Positions 1 to 7,656 of a stretch of DNA of 64,000 nucleotides are shown one piece after another. The position numbers and the translations under genes were made by a program. The notes below the pieces were generated by a model. That model saw only the letters and a list, made by a program, of their open reading frames with translations, did no database searches and was not told the DNA's origin. Each line of letters opens with the position of its first letter. Position 1 is the stretch's first letter. This DNA comes from Luteococcus sp048595755 (GTDB lineage Bacteria; Actinomycetota; Actinomycetes; Propionibacteriales; Propionibacteriaceae): contig NZ_CP184360.1 in NCBI RefSeq assembly GCF_048595755.1, positions 1,302,001-1,366,000 of the forward strand. The letters are read 5' to 3'.

Positions 1-1
1 C

Positions 2-76
2 TTCTATGAGGCCATCGGATTCACCCAGCTGGGAGCGGCCACGCCCGGTCGCGCATTCGTCCGCTTCAATCCTTGA
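2..76 (+). CDS. C-terminal end of a GNAT-like acetyltransferase (partial)
   Basis: Only the last 24 codons are in the window. They begin FYEAIGF and stop with TGA at 74-76. An 'FYE..GF' strand near the C-terminus is typical of GNAT N-acetyltransferases, but glyoxalase-fold proteins can end similarly, so the family call is tentative. The gene is convergent with the broken antitoxin gene at 94-340. Confidence 0.45.
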   Translation, partial: FYEAIGFTQLGAATPGRAFVRFNP

Positions 77-93
77 CCTCCGGGTGAGGCGAG

Positions 94-340
94 TCAGCCG
101 ATCTTCTCTTCGTCCAGCCGGTCGAGGATCCAGGAAGGCACCAGCGTGGATGTGGGCAGGTGGCGCGCTTGGGCGACTGCTTCGATCCGGGCCTGCTCCT
201 CGGCGCTGAGGCGCCGAGGAGACCTTGGCCCGGTTGGGGCGAGCCACCTTTGCGTCACTCGGGTAGTCAAGGTCTTGTGTCTGCTCGGACTCGGCGCGCA
301 GGCGCGCCGTCCCGTTGTCCCATGTGAGCTCTTCACCCAT
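94..340 (-). pseudogene. Ribbon-helix-helix (CopG-like) antitoxin, frameshifted
   Basis: Read from an ATG at 340 the frame gives MGEELTWDNGTARLR and runs to a segment ending RPNRAKVSSAP. The recognisable C-terminal half (RRLSAEEQARIEAVAQ, then a helix ending WILDRLDEEKIG) lies in a different frame that stops at 94. The two halves join at about 215-225, where one added base would restore one protein of about 82 residues. The second half has the helix-turn-helix pattern of CopG/ribbon-helix-helix antitoxins: a regularly spaced 'LSAEEQARIEA' helix and then a helix carrying 'STLVPSWI'. No toxin gene is recognisable next to it. Either the gene is decayed or the assembly lost a base. No good Shine-Dalgarno precedes the ATG. 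Confidence 0.55.
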
Positions 341-462
341 GCGCGAGGTGTACTACGCCGTACTTCGCAGGCGGTAGGTTGCGAGCGGCCATCCCCAGCA
401 CTTTCGAGGCCCCCACCTGGTCCGCTGCTGCTCCGCGGTCTGCGAGGCGAGGGCCCCAAACG

Positions 463-504
463 CGGTTCGGCCCCGGAAAACACACGGTTTCCCGGGCCGA
501 ACCG
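463..504. terminator. Bidirectional hairpin after the nucleotidase gene
   Basis: Perfect 11-bp arms CGGTTCGGCCC (463-473) and GGGCCGAACCG (494-504) enclose a 20-nt loop that can itself pair. The hairpin lies just downstream of the nucleotidase stop codon (526), so it is probably its terminator. There is no long T run, which is common in high-GC genomes. Confidence 0.6.
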
Positions 505-525
505 ATGCCCAGGCGTTGTTGCTGA

Positions 526-2592
526 TCAGGCGATGGTGACCGGGATGCTCACCACGGTGCCGGACGGGGCGGCCTTCAGCGTGAGCATGGCGGCTCCCTT
601 GGCGACGCTGTCGGGCACGGTCACCGTGATGGTGGCCTTGCCGTCGGCAACGGTCGCCGTGCCCACCTGCACGTCACCGATGCTGGCCACCAGCTGGGTG
701 TTGGCCACGGCATCGGCCGACTTCATGTCCAGCGTGTCCAGCTGCAAGGCACCCTGCGGGGCGCCGACGGTGAAGGTGGTGGCCTGGCCGGCGGTCAGCG
801 TGCTCGGGGTCTCCTTGACGCTGACGGCGCCGCGGGCGAAGCTCGGCGAGATGTTCTGCTGGGTCTGCAGCCAGTCCACCCAGGCGGCCAGGTCGCTGGC
901 GCCGGTGTCGCGGGTGTTCTGCCCGTCGGCGAGCACGTGGAAGTTGTCGCCACCGGTGATCAGGAAGTTGCCCGAGCCGATGGTGTACAGCGCGGCGGGA
1001 TCGATCGGCTGGCCGTTGACCGCGATCGAGGTGATGCGATCACCGGCGGGACGCGACTCGTCGTAGGTGTAGGTGACGTTCTTGCTCAGCCCCAGCTGCA
1101 GGTAAGGGCGGCTCGGGGTGGAGCCGTCGGCATTGCTCTGCCACTGCTGCTCGAGCATGGTCTTCACCTGGGCGCCGGTCAGTTGCGTGGTCATCAGCGT
1201 GTTGGCGAAGGGCAGGATGGCGGCGGCAGCGGCGTAGCTGATGTCACCGGCAGGCAGGTCGGCGCGGGTGCCACCCGGGTTCTGCACGCCGATGAAGTTC
1301 TCGTCGCCATTGCTCAGGGTGTCGTAGAACATCTGGGCCACCATGTTGCTCATGGTGCTCTCGACGGCGCGGTTGTCGGGGCTGCCGTCGGCCTTCAGGC
1401 CACGGGTGACGGCGCCGCTGCTGTTGGCGATGACGCGGCTGCCGATGATCTCGGCCTGCTCCAGCGCCTCGGCGGTGAGCTTCTGCACCTCGGCGACGCG
1501 GGGGTACTGGGCCACCAGGGCGGGAACCTCGTCGCTGCCCTTGACCGGCAGGTTCTGGGCGGTGGCCTCGCAGACCGTGCCGCGCAGCTGCGCGCCGGGA
1601 TCCTTGACGGCACCCTTGCCGCGGCCCTTGTTGTTGCCGGGGCGGAAGGGCTGGGTGTTGTCCACGGTCAGCTGCACCTGGCCGACGGCAGCTCCGTAGC
1701 TGCCCGACTGGATCACGGGGCGGGTGCGGTCGGTGCCGGGCACCGGTGCCTGCCAGGCGTAGCTCTGGTGGGTGTGCGAGGTGAACAGTGCGGCCACCTC
1801 GGGCGAGGTGCCGGTGACGATGTCATTGAAGGCCTTGTTCTCCAGGGCCTCGTCCAGGCTGGCGGGATCGCTGACGGGCGCGCCCTCGTGGTAGCTGGCC
1901 AGCACCACGTCCACCTCGCCATTGGCCTCGTCGCCGTCGGTCAGTTCGGTGGCGTAGCGGTTCACGGCCTGCACCGGATCACCCAGATCGACATTGGTGA
2001 AGACCTCGGTGCCCACCAGGCTCTTCAGGTCTCCGGTCACGGCGCCGACGATGCCGATGCGCAGGCCGTCGCGCTCGATGACCTCATAGGGCTGCACGGC
2101 CGACTCCTGGGTGCCCGGCTTGTACAGGTTGGCGGCCAGGTAGGGGAAGTCGGCGCGCTCCTGGATGCGGCCGGCAAAGTCGTCCCAGCCACGATCCAGC
2201 TCGTGGTTGCCCACGGCGGCGGCATCGATGTCCATCGCATTGATGATGTCGAGGGTCGGGTTGTCGTCCTGCACGGCCGACGGGAAGAGCGAGGCCCCCA
2301 CATTGTCTCCGCTGGAGATGACGACGGAGTTCTGCTCGCCGGCGGCCTGCCGGGCGGCCTCGACGGTGCCGAAGAAGGCGACCGTGTCGGGGCTCTTGGT
2401 GGCCAGGCGGCCGTGGAAGTCGTTGAAGGCCAGCAGGTTCAGCGAGGTGGTCTCCTGCTCACAGGCCGCCACCTTGCCGGGCTTGGGCTGCGGCGACGGC
2501 TTGCCGGCATTGGCGGGGCCAGTGGTGGTGGCGAGCAGGGCGAGGGCGGCGACGCCCGTCGCGGCAGCTCGGGCCAGTCCGTGCTTGGGCAT
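526..2592 (-). CDS. Secreted 5'-nucleotidase / UshA-like metallophosphoesterase
   Basis: A 688-residue exported bifunctional nucleotidase of the UshA/5'-nucleotidase family. It is expected to remove phosphate from external nucleotides or other phosphomonoesters at the cell surface. The N-terminus is a signal peptide (basic start, hydrophobic core about 11-22, cleavage near ANA at 27-29). Metal ligands of the calcineurin-like fold are visible: NDFHG (57-61), SGDN (94-97), GNHE (128-131) and SHTH (272-275). The 5'-nucleotidase C-terminal domain spans about 370-560 (including the stretch around GGDNFHVL). An Ig-like/invasin-type beta domain of about 90 residues ends the protein. There is no LPXTG sorting signal or C-terminal membrane anchor, so it is probably released or loosely wall-bound. 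It is monocistronic, with a hairpin after the stop. The exact substrate cannot be read from the sequence. Confidence 0.92.
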   Translation of the reverse strand: MPKHGLARAAATGVAALALLATTTGPANAGKPSPQPKPGKVAACEQETTSLNLLAFNDFHGRLATKSPDTVAFFGTVEAARQAAGEQNSVVISSGDNVGASLFPSAVQDDNPTLDIINAMDIDAAAVGNHELDRGWDDFAGRIQERADFPYLAANLYKPGTQESAVQPYEVIERDGLRIGIVGAVTGDLKSLVGTEVFTNVDLGDPVQAVNRYATELTDGDEANGEVDVVLASYHEGAPVSDPASLDEALENKAFNDIVTGTSPEVAALFTSHTHQSYAWQAPVPGTDRTRPVIQSGSYGAAVGQVQLTVDNTQPFRPGNNKGRGKGAVKDPGAQLRGTVCEATAQNLPVKGSDEVPALVAQYPRVAEVQKLTAEALEQAEIIGSRVIANSSGAVTRGLKADGSPDNRAVESTMSNMVAQMFYDTLSNGDENFIGVQNPGGTRADLPAGDISYAAAAAILPFANTLMTTQLTGAQVKTMLEQQWQSNADGSTPSRPYLQLGLSKNVTYTYDESRPAGDRITSIAVNGQPIDPAALYTIGSGNFLITGGDNFHVLADGQNTRDTGASDLAAWVDWLQTQQNISPSFARGAVSVKETPSTLTAGQATTFTVGAPQGALQLDTLDMKSADAVANTQLVASIGDVQVGTATVADGKATITVTVPDSVAKGAAMLTLKAAPSGTVVSIPVTIA

Positions 2593-2811
2593 GTTCTACT
2601 CCTAGGTGGAACCAGTGTGGGGTCGTCACCGTGCGGTGACATGACGCGCTGGGGTGCGGACGTGGTCCGTGGGAGGCGCTGCAAAGGCCAGCTTCGTGAA
2701 TCCACCCGCAGGGCGCAAGCGGTGTGCCGGGCAGTTCAATAACTGTTCATACGCTGTGGCGGTGCCCGCTGGGCGTCCTGGATGGACCGGGGGCGGCTCT
2801 ATGCTCCGGGA

Positions 2812-3141
2812 ATGCACGTCACTGTTGAGGATGTGGACGATGTTCGCTTCGCCCTGACCCGAGGGCCGGGGTACAGCCCCCTTGAGGTGGACGAACTGCT
2901 CGACCAGGTGCGCCTGGCCCTGGAGGAGGGGCACACGGCCGACGGCTTCACCGCCCGCGACCTGGTGCTGCACGCCACCCTGCCGGTGGTGCGGCGTCGG
3001 GGATATGACTCCGCCCAGGTGGATGACTTCCTGGAGCGGATCAGTGGGGAACCTCGCATCGGGATCACCCCGGGGTCGTCGAACATGCAGCCACTGCCGG
3101 AGGAAGCCGGTCTGTTCGCGCGCCTGTTCGGCCGTCGTTGA
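2812..3141 (+). CDS. Small DivIVA-like domain protein
   Basis: A 109-residue cytoplasmic protein with two copies of the short DivIVA-type motif (aromatic/GY, then VD..L): GPGYSPLEVDELLDQV near residues 18-33 and RRGYDSAQVDDFLERI near 64-79. In actinobacteria such proteins belong to the DivIVA-domain superfamily, but most small ones have no known role. It lacks the long coiled coil of true Wag31/DivIVA, so a polar-growth role is not implied. An in-frame ATG at 2782 would add ten residues. I prefer 2812 because homology-like sequence begins there, although neither ATG has a strong Shine-Dalgarno. It is likely monocistronic, 60 bp before the Pth2 gene. Confidence 0.7.
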   Translation: MHVTVEDVDDVRFALTRGPGYSPLEVDELLDQVRLALEEGHTADGFTARDLVLHATLPVVRRRGYDSAQVDDFLERISGEPRIGITPGSSNMQPLPEEAGLFARLFGRR

Positions 3142-3201
3142 CCATTCGTCGCGTGGCCGGCAGCGGCTTGGCGTGGTCGGCCGGTCCTAGTCTTGGGGAT
3201 C

Positions 3202-3906
3202 ATGGAGAACCAGCCCCCGCACAGCGACGCCTCACCCATAGACGGGCACCTGGACCACGACATCCCCTGGGCGATGCAGTTTGCCGTTCGCTACGACAAG
3301 AAGGCACCCGCCAGCCACGTCGACACCTGTGAAGCGGTGGCCAGGGCCTGCGTGGCGCTGATCGCCTCCCCCGAGGCGCGCGAGGGCCAGTGGCGTGAGG
3401 CCGTGGACCACTGGCGCGACGGGCGGATCCGCAAGTTGGTGCGTCGGGCCCGCGGCGAGACCCGATGGGCAGAGGTGCAGCAGGTGCCCGGAGTCACCGT
3501 CGAACAGGCCGGCGCCGACGAGGACGGCCTGGCCGGTGCCCGCGCCTTCGTCCCCGGACCGGTGCGCCCGCTCCACCCGATCCTCAAGAAATTGCAGGTG
3601 GAGGGGACCGAACTGCCCGATCATCACCCCAGCCGCACCACCGACGCGCTGGTGACGGTGGGCGTCAACCCCCACATCACGATGACCACCGGCAAGGCGG
3701 CGGCCCAGTGCGCCCATGCCGCCCAGCTGGCCTGGGAGGCGATGGACCAGGACACGCGTGAGCGCTGGCAGCGCGACGACTTCAGGCTGCGCGTCGAGGT
3801 GGTCGAGCCGACGCGCTGGGCCGCGGACGCGGGCCGGGTGGAGGTGGTCGACGCCGGTTTCACGGAGCTGGACGGCCCCACCCCGACCACCCGTGCCTGG
3901 TGGTGA
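3202..3906 (+). CDS. Peptidyl-tRNA hydrolase, Pth2/PTRHD1 type
   Basis: A 234-residue protein whose second half (about residues 145-234) matches the Pth2 fold: VTVGVNPHITMTTGKAAAQ, then CAHAAQLA, the region of the catalytic Lys/His cluster in Pth2 enzymes. Such enzymes cleave the ester bond of peptidyl-tRNA dropped from ribosomes. The first half (MQFAVRYDKKAP onward) resembles an extra N-terminal copy of the same fold, as in other actinobacterial members annotated aminoacyl-tRNA hydrolase. An upstream TTG (3193) is in frame, but the ATG at 3202 is the natural start. The bacterial housekeeping Pth1 is unrelated and not in this window, so this is probably an auxiliary enzyme. Confidence 0.8.
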   Translation: MENQPPHSDASPIDGHLDHDIPWAMQFAVRYDKKAPASHVDTCEAVARACVALIASPEAREGQWREAVDHWRDGRIRKLVRRARGETRWAEVQQVPGVTVEQAGADEDGLAGARAFVPGPVRPLHPILKKLQVEGTELPDHHPSRTTDALVTVGVNPHITMTTGKAAAQCAHAAQLAWEAMDQDTRERWQRDDFRLRVEVVEPTRWAADAGRVEVVDAGFTELDGPTPTTRAWW

Positions 3907-3941
3907 GTGGCCGCGGGTGAGCGACTGGGGGTGAGTGGGCC

Positions 3942-5399
3942 TCAGTCCAGCCGATTCGCGCGGCCGCCCAGCAGCTGCAGCTGCCCGTCGGCCTGCAGGG
4001 TGACGCCGCCGGCCTCCGGATCGAGGTAGCTGCGCATCGTGAAGGAGAGCGCTCCGTCGTCCAGGAAGAGCTCGGTGACCGATCGGTCGTGGGCCAGCCG
4101 CAGCCGTGGTCGGGGGGTGCTGGGCAGGCTCACCACGCGACGGTCACCGTGCGGATAGCGCGTGGCGGAGCGGTCGACGGTCAGCTGACAGCCGTGGAAG
4201 TCCAGGCGCACCTGGCTGGAGGGCGAGCCGATCACCAGGCTCCAGCCAGTGGCGGCGCTGGTGTCAAGTTCGAGGTCCAGCAGGAAGCTGCGCGAGCCCT
4301 CCAATGGTGCCAGCGGGTGCGGATCCCCACCGACGACCTGCGGCGCGAGCTCGGTCCCTGCCTCGAAGGGCAGGTGCGGGCGTTGCACCAGTCGGCCATC
4401 GCGCAGCGCCAGGTCTCGGGCGCAGGACAACAGGTGCACCCACTCATGCTCCAACGATGGCTGCTGGTCCTCGCCGGCATTGCCCACCCAAGCCAGCAGC
4501 GTGGCCGGGCCCGGCTCGTCGCGTGCCACCACCTGCGGCGCGTAGAACTCGAAGCCACGGTCGAGTTCGTGGAAGTCGCCGGTCCGGCGCAACTGGGTTC
4601 CCTCCAGCCGGCCCACCAGGTAGCCACAGGCGAAGACGTTCTGGAATCCCTCGCCGGGGGCGGCGATGCCCTGCGGGCAGAAGATGAACACGTCGTGCAG
4701 CTCGCCGGTGGTCTCGTCGGGCACCCGCACCAGGTTGGGGCACTCCCACATGTAGCCGAACTGGTCGAAGCGGCCGTCGGCGTCGGGGAAGCCCAGCTCA
4801 CCGTCGAAGCGCCAGGTGAGCAGGTCGGGCGAGCTGAGCAACAGGGCGCAGCCGGTCTCGTCGCTGCGCTGCGCTCCCAGCAACATCCGGTAGATGCCCT
4901 CGCTGGTGCGCCAGACCTGCGGGTCGCGCACGTGGGCGGTGTACCCGTCGGGCAGCGGATCGACGACCGGGTTCTTGGGGTGCTTGCGGAAGTCGGTCAG
5001 GTTGCTGGTGGTGGCCATGCACTGGTGGGCGCTGCGGCCACCCTGTTCGTCGCGCACATTGCCGGTGTAGAACAGGGCGATCTCCTCGCCGGTGTGCACC
5101 GCGCTGCCGGAGTAGACGCCATGGCTGTCGTACCAGCGGTCGGGGGCCAGTGCGGGGCCGTGGTCGCTCCAGTGCAGCAGGTCGCTTGTGCTGGCATGGC
5201 CCCAGTAGACGAGTTTGCGGGGGTGGAGCGGGCTGAACTGGTAGAAGGCGTGGAAGCGTCCTTCGTGCAGCAGCAGGCCGTTGGGGTCGTTGAGGCGTCC
5301 CACCGGGGGTGCCAGGTGCACCAGGGGACGGTCGGGGTCTTGGGCCGCGCGCGAAGCCTCGATGCGTGCTGCGGCGGCCTCCATCAGGTCTTCAGCCAC
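3942..5399 (-). CDS. scrB: Sucrose-6-phosphate hydrolase, GH32
   Basis: A 485-residue cytoplasmic beta-fructofuranosidase of glycoside hydrolase family 32. It cleaves sucrose 6-phosphate, made by the adjacent PTS, to glucose 6-phosphate and fructose. The three family motifs are intact: NDPN at 37-40 (D38 nucleophile), RDP at 158-160 (transition-state stabiliser) and EC at 219-220 (E219 acid/base). A five-bladed propeller is followed by a C-terminal beta-sandwich (about 340-485). There is no signal peptide. It is transcribed away from the sucrose PTS gene across a 150-bp control region with two palindromic operators. Specificity for phosphorylated sucrose is inferred from the PTS neighbour. 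Confidence 0.93.
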   Translation of the reverse strand: MAEDLMEAAAARIEASRAAQDPDRPLVHLAPPVGRLNDPNGLLLHEGRFHAFYQFSPLHPRKLVYWGHASTSDLLHWSDHGPALAPDRWYDSHGVYSGSAVHTGEEIALFYTGNVRDEQGGRSAHQCMATTSNLTDFRKHPKNPVVDPLPDGYTAHVRDPQVWRTSEGIYRMLLGAQRSDETGCALLLSSPDLLTWRFDGELGFPDADGRFDQFGYMWECPNLVRVPDETTGELHDVFIFCPQGIAAPGEGFQNVFACGYLVGRLEGTQLRRTGDFHELDRGFEFYAPQVVARDEPGPATLLAWVGNAGEDQQPSLEHEWVHLLSCARDLALRDGRLVQRPHLPFEAGTELAPQVVGGDPHPLAPLEGSRSFLLDLELDTSAATGWSLVIGSPSSQVRLDFHGCQLTVDRSATRYPHGDRRVVSLPSTPRPRLRLAHDRSVTELFLDDGALSFTMRSYLDPEAGGVTLQADGQLQLLGGRANRLD

Positions 5400-5424
5400 G
5401 GCTTCAGGCTAGCCCATATGTCCA

Positions 5425-5450
5425 ACCTTTGACACAAAGGTGTCAAAGGT
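5425..5450. promoter_or_regulatory. Operator 1 of the sucrose locus
   Basis: Eleven-base perfect arms (ACCTTTGACAC at 5425-5435 and GTGTCAAAGGT at 5440-5450) flank AAAG. The site lies in the divergent scrB/scrA region, just upstream of the -35 box at 5451. It shares the half-site TTGACAC with the palindrome at 5490-5506 and has the symmetry LacI-family repressors bind. The likely ligand is the LacI regulator encoded at 7657-8664. Confidence 0.75.
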
Positions 5451-5479
5451 TTGTCATATTGGGTCTCCGGGCGTAGTGT
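5451..5479 (+). promoter_or_regulatory. Promoter of the sucrose PTS gene
   Basis: TTGTCA at 5451-5456, a 17-bp spacer, then TAGTGT at 5474-5479 fit a housekeeping sigma promoter reading towards the PTS gene. Transcription would begin near 5486. The two operators bracket this promoter, one just upstream and one at the predicted start, which is the classic layout for repression. Confidence 0.6.
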
Positions 5480-5488
5480 GATCAACGA

Positions 5489-5506
5489 TTGACACACCGG
5501 TGTGGC
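5489..5506. promoter_or_regulatory. Operator 2 of the sucrose locus
   Basis: The 12-bp perfect palindrome CACACCGGTGTG (5493-5504) is preceded by TTGA, giving TTGACACACCGGTGTG. Its left half repeats the TTGACAC half-site of the operator at 5425-5450. It covers the predicted transcription start and lies 45 bp before the PTS start codon. Confidence 0.65.
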
Positions 5507-5549
5507 GAAGGAGCGGACCGGTGCAGGAGACCACTCTCGAAGGAATGAC

Positions 5550-7583
5550 ATGGAGCACTCCGAAGTAGCATCCAGAGTCCTCGCGGCCGTCGGTGGCAAG
5601 GACAACATCCAGGCGGCGGCGCACTGCGCCACCCGACTGCGGCTCGTGCTGGTGGACCAGGGGCAGGTGGACCAGGCGGCCCTGGACAATGACCCCGACG
5701 TGAAGGGCACCTTCCTCGCCGGCGGCATGTACCAGATCATCATCGGCCCCGGTGACGTCGACGTCGTCTTCGAGCACCTGGTCAAGGACGGGGGCGTCGT
5801 CGAGGTCTCCAAGGATGACGCCAAGCAGGTGGCCGCCCAGCAGGACAACCCATTGGTGCGGCTCATCAAGACGATCGCGGACATCTTCGTCCCCATCCTG
5901 CCCGCCCTGATCGCCGGCGGCCTGATGATGGCCATCAACAATGTGCTCACCGCCGAGGGGCTGTTCGGTGAGAAGTCCGTGGTCGGGATGTTCCCGGCGG
6001 TGGCCGACTACGCCGCGATGATCAACATGATCTCCTCGGCCGCCTTCTCCTTCCTGCCCGTGTTGGTGGGCTACTCCGCGGCCAAGCGCTTCGGGGCGAA
6101 TGTCTACCTGGGTGCGGCCATGGGCGCCGCCATGGTCAGCCCGGAGCTCACCAATGCGTGGAATGCCGTCGCGACGCAGCAGGCGGGCGAGCTGGAGTAC
6201 TGGAATGTCTTCGGTTTGCAGGTGGCCCAGGTGGGCTACCAGGCGCAGGTGATCCCCGTGCTGGTGGTCACCTGGCTGCTCTCGGTGATCGAGAAGCGCT
6301 GCCACAAGATCTTCAAGGGCACCGCCGACTTCCTGCTCAGCCCGCTGATCACCATGCTGCTCACCGGATTCCTGGCCTTCGTCATCGTCGGCCCCATCAC
6401 CCGCATCGGCGCCGACGGCATCACCGATGGCCTGCAGTGGCTCTACACCCACGCCGGCGTCTTCGGTGGCATGGTCTTCGGCCTGCTCTACTCGCCGATC
6501 GTGGTCACCGGCCTGCACCAGTCCTTCCCGGCCGTCGAGCTGCCGCTGATCGCCGACGGCGTCGGCTCCTTCATCTTCCCGATCGCCTCCATGGCCAATG
6601 TCGCCCAGGGCGCAGCCTGCCTGGCCGTCTTCCTCAAGGCCCGCGACGCCAAGCTCAAGGGCATCTCCGGCGCCTCGGCCGCCTCGGCGCTGTTCGGCAT
6701 CACCGAACCGGCCATCTTCGGCGTCAACCTGCGGCTGCGCTGGCCCTTCTTCATCGGCCTGGGCTGCGCGGGCATCGGCGGTGCGCTGATCGCCCTGTTC
6801 AAGGTGCGCGCCGTGGCCCTGGGTGCGGCCGGCCTGATCGGTTTCGTGTCCATCCGCACCAGCGACATCGTGCTCTACCTCACGGCGATGGCCATCACCT
6901 TCGCCCTCTCGCTGGCGGCCAACATGGCCTATGCCAGCACCCGCGGCAAGGCCTCCCTGGCACTGGCCAAGGCCGATGCCACCACCGAGCAGCAGGAGGC
7001 GGCACTGGTCGCCCTCACCGAGGACGCTCCCGTCGGATCCGCCGCAGCCACGGCCGCCGCCCCGGCCCTCGCGACGCCCGTCGCGCTGCCCGACTCGGCC
7101 GCCGAGGACCGTACCGTCACCGCTCCCGTCGCCGGTCAGGCCATCGCCCTGGACCAGGTGGACGACGCCACCTTCGCCTCGGGCATGCTCGGCAAGGGAA
7201 TGGCCATCGTGCCCAGCCAGGGGCCGGTCGTCTCGCCCGTCGACGGCACCGTGATGGTGGCCTTCCCCACGGCCCACGCCTACGCCCTGCGGGCCGCCAG
7301 CGGGGTCGAGGTGCTGATCCACATCGGCATGGACACCGTCCAGTTGCAGGGCCAGCACTTCACGCCCCGCGTGGTGAAGGGACAGCAGGTGCGTCGCGGT
7401 GACGTGCTGGCCGAGGTGGACTGGGCTGCCGTGGCCGCCGCGGGCTACGACCTGACCACCCCGGTGGTCATCAGCAACACCAAGAAGATGGCCTCGGTGG
7501 AGACCGTCGAGCCGGGCCAGGTGGCCGTGGGAGATCAGCTGGTCACCGCCGTCGCGAAGCCTCCGAAGCAGCCCACCGCCTGA
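5550..7583 (+). CDS. Sucrose-type PTS transporter, EIIBCA
   Basis: A 677-residue phosphotransferase permease that takes up and phosphorylates a sugar, probably sucrose given the adjacent GH32. Domains in order: EIIB (1-85, phospho-Cys C26 in AAHCATRLRL), membrane EIIC (about 100-460, including the family motif GITEPAIFGV), a Pro/Ala-rich linker, and EIIA (about 525-677, active His near 591 in VLIHIGMDTVQL). The start at 5550 is chosen because AAGGA lies 7 nt before it; an upstream in-frame ATG (5502) overlaps the operator. Carrying its own EIIA makes it independent of a separate glucose EIIA. Divergent from scrB, probably under the LacI regulator downstream. Confidence 0.92.
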   Translation: MEHSEVASRVLAAVGGKDNIQAAAHCATRLRLVLVDQGQVDQAALDNDPDVKGTFLAGGMYQIIIGPGDVDVVFEHLVKDGGVVEVSKDDAKQVAAQQDNPLVRLIKTIADIFVPILPALIAGGLMMAINNVLTAEGLFGEKSVVGMFPAVADYAAMINMISSAAFSFLPVLVGYSAAKRFGANVYLGAAMGAAMVSPELTNAWNAVATQQAGELEYWNVFGLQVAQVGYQAQVIPVLVVTWLLSVIEKRCHKIFKGTADFLLSPLITMLLTGFLAFVIVGPITRIGADGITDGLQWLYTHAGVFGGMVFGLLYSPIVVTGLHQSFPAVELPLIADGVGSFIFPIASMANVAQGAACLAVFLKARDAKLKGISGASAASALFGITEPAIFGVNLRLRWPFFIGLGCAGIGGALIALFKVRAVALGAAGLIGFVSIRTSDIVLYLTAMAITFALSLAANMAYASTRGKASLALAKADATTEQQEAALVALTEDAPVGSAAATAAAPALATPVALPDSAAEDRTVTAPVAGQAIALDQVDDATFASGMLGKGMAIVPSQGPVVSPVDGTVMVAFPTAHAYALRAASGVEVLIHIGMDTVQLQGQHFTPRVVKGQQVRRGDVLAEVDWAAVAAAGYDLTTPVVISNTKKMASVETVEPGQVAVGDQLVTAVAKPPKQPTA

Positions 7584-7590
7584 GTCGCCC

Positions 7591-7640
7591 GTCCCGGTCA
7601 GAGTTGTGTTGCACCGTTGCCACACAACTCTGACCGGGAC
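7591..7640. terminator. Long bidirectional terminator between PTS and LacI genes
   Basis: Nineteen-base perfect arms at 7591-7609 and 7622-7640 (GTCCCGGTCAGAGTTGTGT and its complement) with a 12-nt loop. It lies between the convergent ends of the PTS gene (7583) and the LacI-family gene (7657) and would stop both transcripts. Confidence 0.8.
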
Positions 7641-7656
7641 GCTTGTCCATGGCTGT

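Noticed and set aside
360..400. A short upstream frame overlapping the antitoxin ATG, possibly a toxin end
   Set aside because: The 19-37 codons show no toxin motif and no start with a ribosome site.
937..2742. Long plus-strand open frame opposite the secreted nucleotidase gene
   Set aside because: It is an antisense shadow created by high third-position GC; its protein is repetitive Gly/Val/Leu/His-rich with no domain, while the minus strand has a complete enzyme with signal peptide.
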